From an uncultured Bacteroidales bacterium (GTDB taxonomy: Bacteria > Bacteroidota > Bacteroidia > Bacteroidales > Bacteroidaceae): 64,000 bases of DNA. This document shows, piece by piece, positions 61,270 through 64,000 of the stretch; position 1 is the first letter of the stretch; every line of letters begins with the position of its first letter. The notes beneath the pieces are model-generated. The model saw only the letters and a program-made list of their open reading frames with translations, ran no database searches and was not told where the DNA came from. The position numbers and the translations under genes were made by a program. The stretch is from positions 159,782 to 223,781 of the forward strand of contig CACWTU010000004.1 of the NCBI GenBank assembly GCA_902763885.1, read 5' to 3'.

Positions 61270-62523
61270 ATGACAGAAAAAAGAGTTGTAATTACCGGAA
61301 TGGGTGTAATCACATCCATCGGTAAGAACATAAGCGAGTTTAAGGAGAGTCTGGAAAACGGTCGTCTGGGCATATCCAGGATTGAGGGTCTGGACAAATA
61401 CGGTGAACTGACTGTTCACGTAGCCGGTCAGGTAAAGGATTTCAAACCCACAGAGATGGGTATGGACGCAGGCAGTGTACGCCGCAGTGACCGTTTCAGC
61501 CAGTTTGGCATATGCGCCGCCATCCAGGCAATGGAGCAGAGCGGTCTCAAGGCCGGAGAGAATATTGAGCCGGGCCGTCTGGGCTGCTACGTAGGCTCAG
61601 GCATAGGCGGTATGCAGACTTTCATTGACCAGACATTGGTTATGGCCAACGAGGGTGCCAGACGCGTATCGCCCCTGTTCATACCAATGATGATAGGCAA
61701 CCTGGGAGCAGGTAACATAGCAATAAAGTTCAACGCACAGGGCCCCTGCCTGCCGGTTGTATCGGCCTGCGCCACCAGTACACATGCTGTTGGTGAGGCT
61801 TTCCGCGCCATCAAGTACGGTATGGCCGATGCCATCATCACCGGCGGCACCGAGGCTGCAGTAAACGAGCTGGCCATAGGCGGTTTTGCCAACATGAAGG
61901 CCCTCACTACTGTCGATGACCCCACTCAGGCCTGCCTGCCGTTCGACGCACGTCGCGGCGGATTCGTAATGGCCGAGGGCGCCGGAATCCTGGTACTTGA
62001 AGAGTATGAGCACGCCGTAAAGCGTGGTGCACATATCATAGCCGAAGTTAGCGGTTACGGCAACACATGCGATGCATACCACTACACCGCTCCCCGTCCC
62101 GACGGCACCACCACTGCAGCCGCTCTGAGCCAGGCTCTTAATGAAGCCGGTTACAAGGCTGGCGAGCAGCTCTATATCAATGCTCACGGTACAGGTACCC
62201 ACATGAACGATATGTGCGAGACCAAGGCTATCAAGTTGGCTCTTGGCGAGGATGATGCGCGCAAGGCTATGATCAGTTCCACCAAGTCCATGCACGGTCA
62301 TATGCTGGGCGCCACAGGTGCTGTAGAGCTTATTGCATCGGCCATAGCCTTAGAGAGCGGAATCCTGCCTCCCACCATCGGCTATAAGGAAGCTGATCCC
62401 GACTGCGATCTGGATTATATACCTAACACAGCCCGTAAGGTCCAGGCCGAGGTTGCCCTGTCAAGCTCACTCGGATTCGGCGGACATAATGCTGCAGTAG
62501 CCCTGCGTCGTTACAATGGTTAA
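61270..62523 (+). CDS. fabF: 3-oxoacyl-ACP synthase II
   Basis: I place the start at ATG at 61270 (MTEKRVVITGMGVITSIGKN), 417 residues. The condensing-enzyme triad is clear: Cys in VSACATSTHAVG, His in NAHGTGTHMND and His in STKSMHGHMLGATGAVE, with the C-terminal gatekeeper SSSLGFGGHNAAVAL. It elongates acyl-ACP with malonyl-ACP. A TACCTTTG promoter-like site at 61239 lies in the 42-base gap after the ligase gene, so it may also start here. fabZ overlaps by eight bases. Confidence 0.95.
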   Translation: MTEKRVVITGMGVITSIGKNISEFKESLENGRLGISRIEGLDKYGELTVHVAGQVKDFKPTEMGMDAGSVRRSDRFSQFGICAAIQAMEQSGLKAGENIEPGRLGCYVGSGIGGMQTFIDQTLVMANEGARRVSPLFIPMMIGNLGAGNIAIKFNAQGPCLPVVSACATSTHAVGEAFRAIKYGMADAIITGGTEAAVNELAIGGFANMKALTTVDDPTQACLPFDARRGGFVMAEGAGILVLEEYEHAVKRGAHIIAEVSGYGNTCDAYHYTAPRPDGTTTAAALSQALNEAGYKAGEQLYINAHGTGTHMNDMCETKAIKLALGEDDARKAMISSTKSMHGHMLGATGAVELIASAIALESGILPPTIGYKEADPDCDLDYIPNTARKVQAEVALSSSLGFGGHNAAVALRRYNG

Positions 62524-62941
62524 GATGAACAGGGAGGAGCTCCAGAAATGGATGCCTCACAGGGACCCGATGCTCCTCATAGACAGTTCCGAACAGGTTG
62601 AAGACGGTGTCATTTCCCGCTACACCGTTCCCGATGATCCCTACTATACACGCGGACACTTTCCCGGCAATCCTATTGTGCCGGGAGTGATCCTGTGTGA
62701 GATCATGGCTCAGGGCAGTGTACTGCTTTTCTATGAGAAGCTTGTAGGCAGGCTTGCCCTCTACGCAGGCATGGACAAGGTCCGATTCAAGCACAGCGTC
62801 CACCCCGGCGATACGGTGGTGGTGCGTTCCAGGATCTCAAGCACCCGAGGCATGTTCATATCAGTCCAGGCAGAAGCCACGGTTAATGAGATGCTCTGCG
62901 CCTCCGGAACCCTCTCCTTCATGCTCGTGGAAAAGCAATGA
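62516..62941 (+). CDS. fabZ: 3-hydroxyacyl-ACP dehydratase
   Basis: This 141-residue hot-dog enzyme has the FabZ signature MPHRDPMLLIDSSEQV and the catalytic His in TRGHFPGNPIVPGVILCEIM. It removes water from 3-hydroxyacyl-ACP in fatty acid synthesis. The ATG overlaps the fabF stop (ATGGTTAAG), giving coupled translation. The stop is followed at once by a GAAAATT tandem repeat. Confidence 0.93.
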   Translation: MVKMNREELQKWMPHRDPMLLIDSSEQVEDGVISRYTVPDDPYYTRGHFPGNPIVPGVILCEIMAQGSVLLFYEKLVGRLALYAGMDKVRFKHSVHPGDTVVVRSRISSTRGMFISVQAEATVNEMLCASGTLSFMLVEKQ

Positions 62942-62968
62942 AAATTGAAAATTGAAAATTGAAAATTC
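62939..62968. repeat. GAAAATT heptamer tandem repeat
   Basis: About four copies of the seven-base word (GAAAATTGAAAATTG...) directly follow the fabZ stop. A mirror tract, read on the other strand, lies at 63118-63146 just before the next gene's stop. A related tract interrupts rfbD at 51030. Confidence 0.8.
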
Positions 62969-63084
62969 TTGGAGCAGTGAGAGGAGAGAAAGTTTACTTT
63001 CTATCCCGAGTCGCGACAAGAATCATGGAACGAAGTGACATAATTGAGAATTAATACGCAGGACCTGCGTAAACCCGCGACATT

Positions 63085-63118
63085 AAAAAGCCTTCGAATG
63101 AAATTTCGAAGGCTTTTT
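63085..63118. terminator. Bidirectional terminator between fabZ and lipoprotein gene
   Basis: AAAAAGCCTTCGAA at 63085 pairs with TTTCGAAGGCTTTTT ending at 63118, with a short loop. A-rich and T-rich ends flank the stem, so it can end transcripts from both the plus-strand fab genes and the minus-strand gene. Confidence 0.88.
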
Positions 63119-63147
63119 ATAATTTTCAATTTTCAATTTTCAATTTA

Positions 63148-63684
63148 TCAGTCTCTGAGTGTGATGTCAATGAACAGATAGTAGTTTTCCCCAAACTGAA
63201 TCTCATTCTGGAACCCGGAATCACTCTTCTTCTCCTTAGAGTTGGTAAGATAAGGCATCTGCTCATAGAACTCTCTCAGACGCATTCTGTAGTTTGCAAT
63301 CTTTATGCTCTTGATCTTTGTTACACTGATCTCATAGGGGTTCTCATAAACGCCCTGATGCAGCCACTCCTTTGAATTATGCATATAGTAGTAAATACGA
63401 TAGGTATCATACTCACTGCCGCTTGTTGAGATAGGAGCGTTTGACTTAAGCAGATAGCCCAGCAGGTCTGTGTCATACAGAGCCACATCATCACCTGACA
63501 GTTCAGCAGGGAATTCAATGGTTGTATAGCCATTGGCATTGGTCACCGTAGCACGATCACCCTCCTGGAGAACAATACCTTTCTGCTTTTTTGTGCCGCT
63601 TGATGAACCGCATCCGGCAACAACAAACATTGAACACATCATAAGAGCCATTCCGAATAAAGAAGCAATCTTTCTCATTTTCAT
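63148..63684 (-). CDS. Hypothetical lipoprotein
   Basis: I place the start at ATG at 63684, giving 178 residues; a TTG seven codons upstream also opens the frame. It has a lipoprotein signal ending VVAGCGSSSG, so Cys would be lipidated. The mature part shows no known domain; it has beta-prone strands, EWLHQGVYENPYEISVTKIK and ends YYLFIDITLRD. It probably sits in the inner or outer membrane. It lies just downstream, on the same strand, of a partial gene at the right edge. Confidence 0.7.
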   Translation of the reverse strand: MKMRKIASLFGMALMMCSMFVVAGCGSSSGTKKQKGIVLQEGDRATVTNANGYTTIEFPAELSGDDVALYDTDLLGYLLKSNAPISTSGSEYDTYRIYYYMHNSKEWLHQGVYENPYEISVTKIKSIKIANYRMRLREFYEQMPYLTNSKEKKSDSGFQNEIQFGENYYLFIDITLRD

Positions 63685-63732
63685 TTCTATAAGTTTTATG
63701 GTCAAAAAGACCGGGTTAATAATAAATTCAAA

Positions 63733-64000
63733 TTATTCAGTTACATAAACTGTTTTTCCGTCAATGATATACATACCGGGCTCAGTGATGTCAGACTCAA
63801 AGCCGAACATATTGAAGATCTTGCCGTTGCTCTGTCTCTTTATCACATTGAGCTCATCAATCGTCACGGGCTCTACATCAGTGAACGGTGACTTGACCTC
63901 CTCAAGCATGTACTCTATGAACCAGTCAAGGTTGGTAGTGGTGATGGATTTGCCGTTAACGCCATTCTTGAAGTAGTTGTATATCTGCTCCTGCAATGTG
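63733..64000 (-). CDS. Partial hypothetical protein, C-terminal part
   Basis: An open frame enters from the right edge and ends with TAA at 63733, giving 88 residues. It contains YFKNGVNGKSITTTNLDWFI and ends PGMYIIDGKTVYVTE. The spacing of acidic and hydrophobic residues suggests a soluble or lipoprotein fragment. No family is recognised, and the start is outside the window. Confidence 0.55.
   Translation of the reverse strand, partial: TLQEQIYNYFKNGVNGKSITTTNLDWFIEYMLEEVKSPFTDVEPVTIDELNVIKRQSNGKIFNMFGFESDITEPGMYIIDGKTVYVTE

Noticed and set aside
61597-62301. Long 234-residue minus-strand frame opposite fabF
   Set aside because: It is antisense to the fully supported fabF gene, with no homology-like motifs.
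62939-63146. Heptamer tracts considered as a CRISPR array
   Set aside because: The repeat unit is seven bases with no spacers, so this is a simple microsatellite.

Overview
The window looks like a chromosomal segment of a Bacteroidales bacterium. Three things suggest this: promoter-like sites of the TAnnTTTG type with an upstream TTTG, weak Shine-Dalgarno signals, and gene families typical of the order (long-form GDP-fucose synthase, cupin-fused ManA, TrpB2, CotH lipoprotein, WbuC cupins). I cannot fix the genus. I saw no rRNA, tRNA, CRISPR array or intact transposase. Base composition is mosaic: AT-rich blocks (about 1-5030, 13.8-34.6 kb, 39.8-44.5 kb) alternate with richer, more core-like blocks.

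Region 1 (1-8 kb) is an accessory, defence-like stretch. It holds a cut-off small gene, an Abi/UG-type reverse transcriptase, a WbuC cupin, and a tight four-gene operon (deaminase-fold protein, unknown 136-aa protein, ParB/Srx-fold protein, Mrr-like nuclease). These are followed by a perfect sigma-54 promoter driving a strongly folded leader and a small HNH-like zinc protein, then a DUF2971 protein and the remnant of a helicase-associated-domain protein. Region 2 (7.5-13.7 kb) holds GNAT, a second WbuC, NUDIX, a nucleotidyltransferase-like protein, a PAP2/outer-membrane chimera and an aminotransferase.

Region 3 (13.8-54.7 kb, all minus strand) is a large Wzy-type surface polysaccharide locus. 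It contains an initiating sugar transferase (35079), a flippase (23847), an EpsG/Wzy-like polymerase (33333) and several glycosyltransferases. Sugar supply comes from dTDP-glucose/rhamnose genes (rfbBACD), a dTDP-3-amino-3,6-dideoxyhexose branch (FdtA-like and FdtB-like), CDP-glucose genes (rfbF, rfbG) with an aldolase/Ldh/acyltransferase cassette, UDP-glucuronate epimerase, ManA, and GDP-fucose genes (gmd, fcl) with a nucleotidyltransferase-GHMP fusion and a FucP-like transporter. A six-gene AT-rich operon of four TIR proteins, a SLOG protein and a HEPN protein sits inside this locus (39754-44487). It is my best candidate for an undescribed immune system. A RelA/SpoT-domain gene at 49.7 kb is a second accessory insert. 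A fossil of rfbA/rfbC at 34.7-35.0 kb records an older arrangement.

Region 4 (54.7-64 kb) is core-like. It holds a CotH lipoprotein, a PEGA protein, trpB2 preceded by a classical Trp attenuator (leader peptide with FFWWW plus terminator), an acyl-CoA/AMP ligase, fabF, fabZ, a lipoprotein and a partial gene. Several families of short palindromic intergenic repeats are scattered across the window, often touching stop codons.
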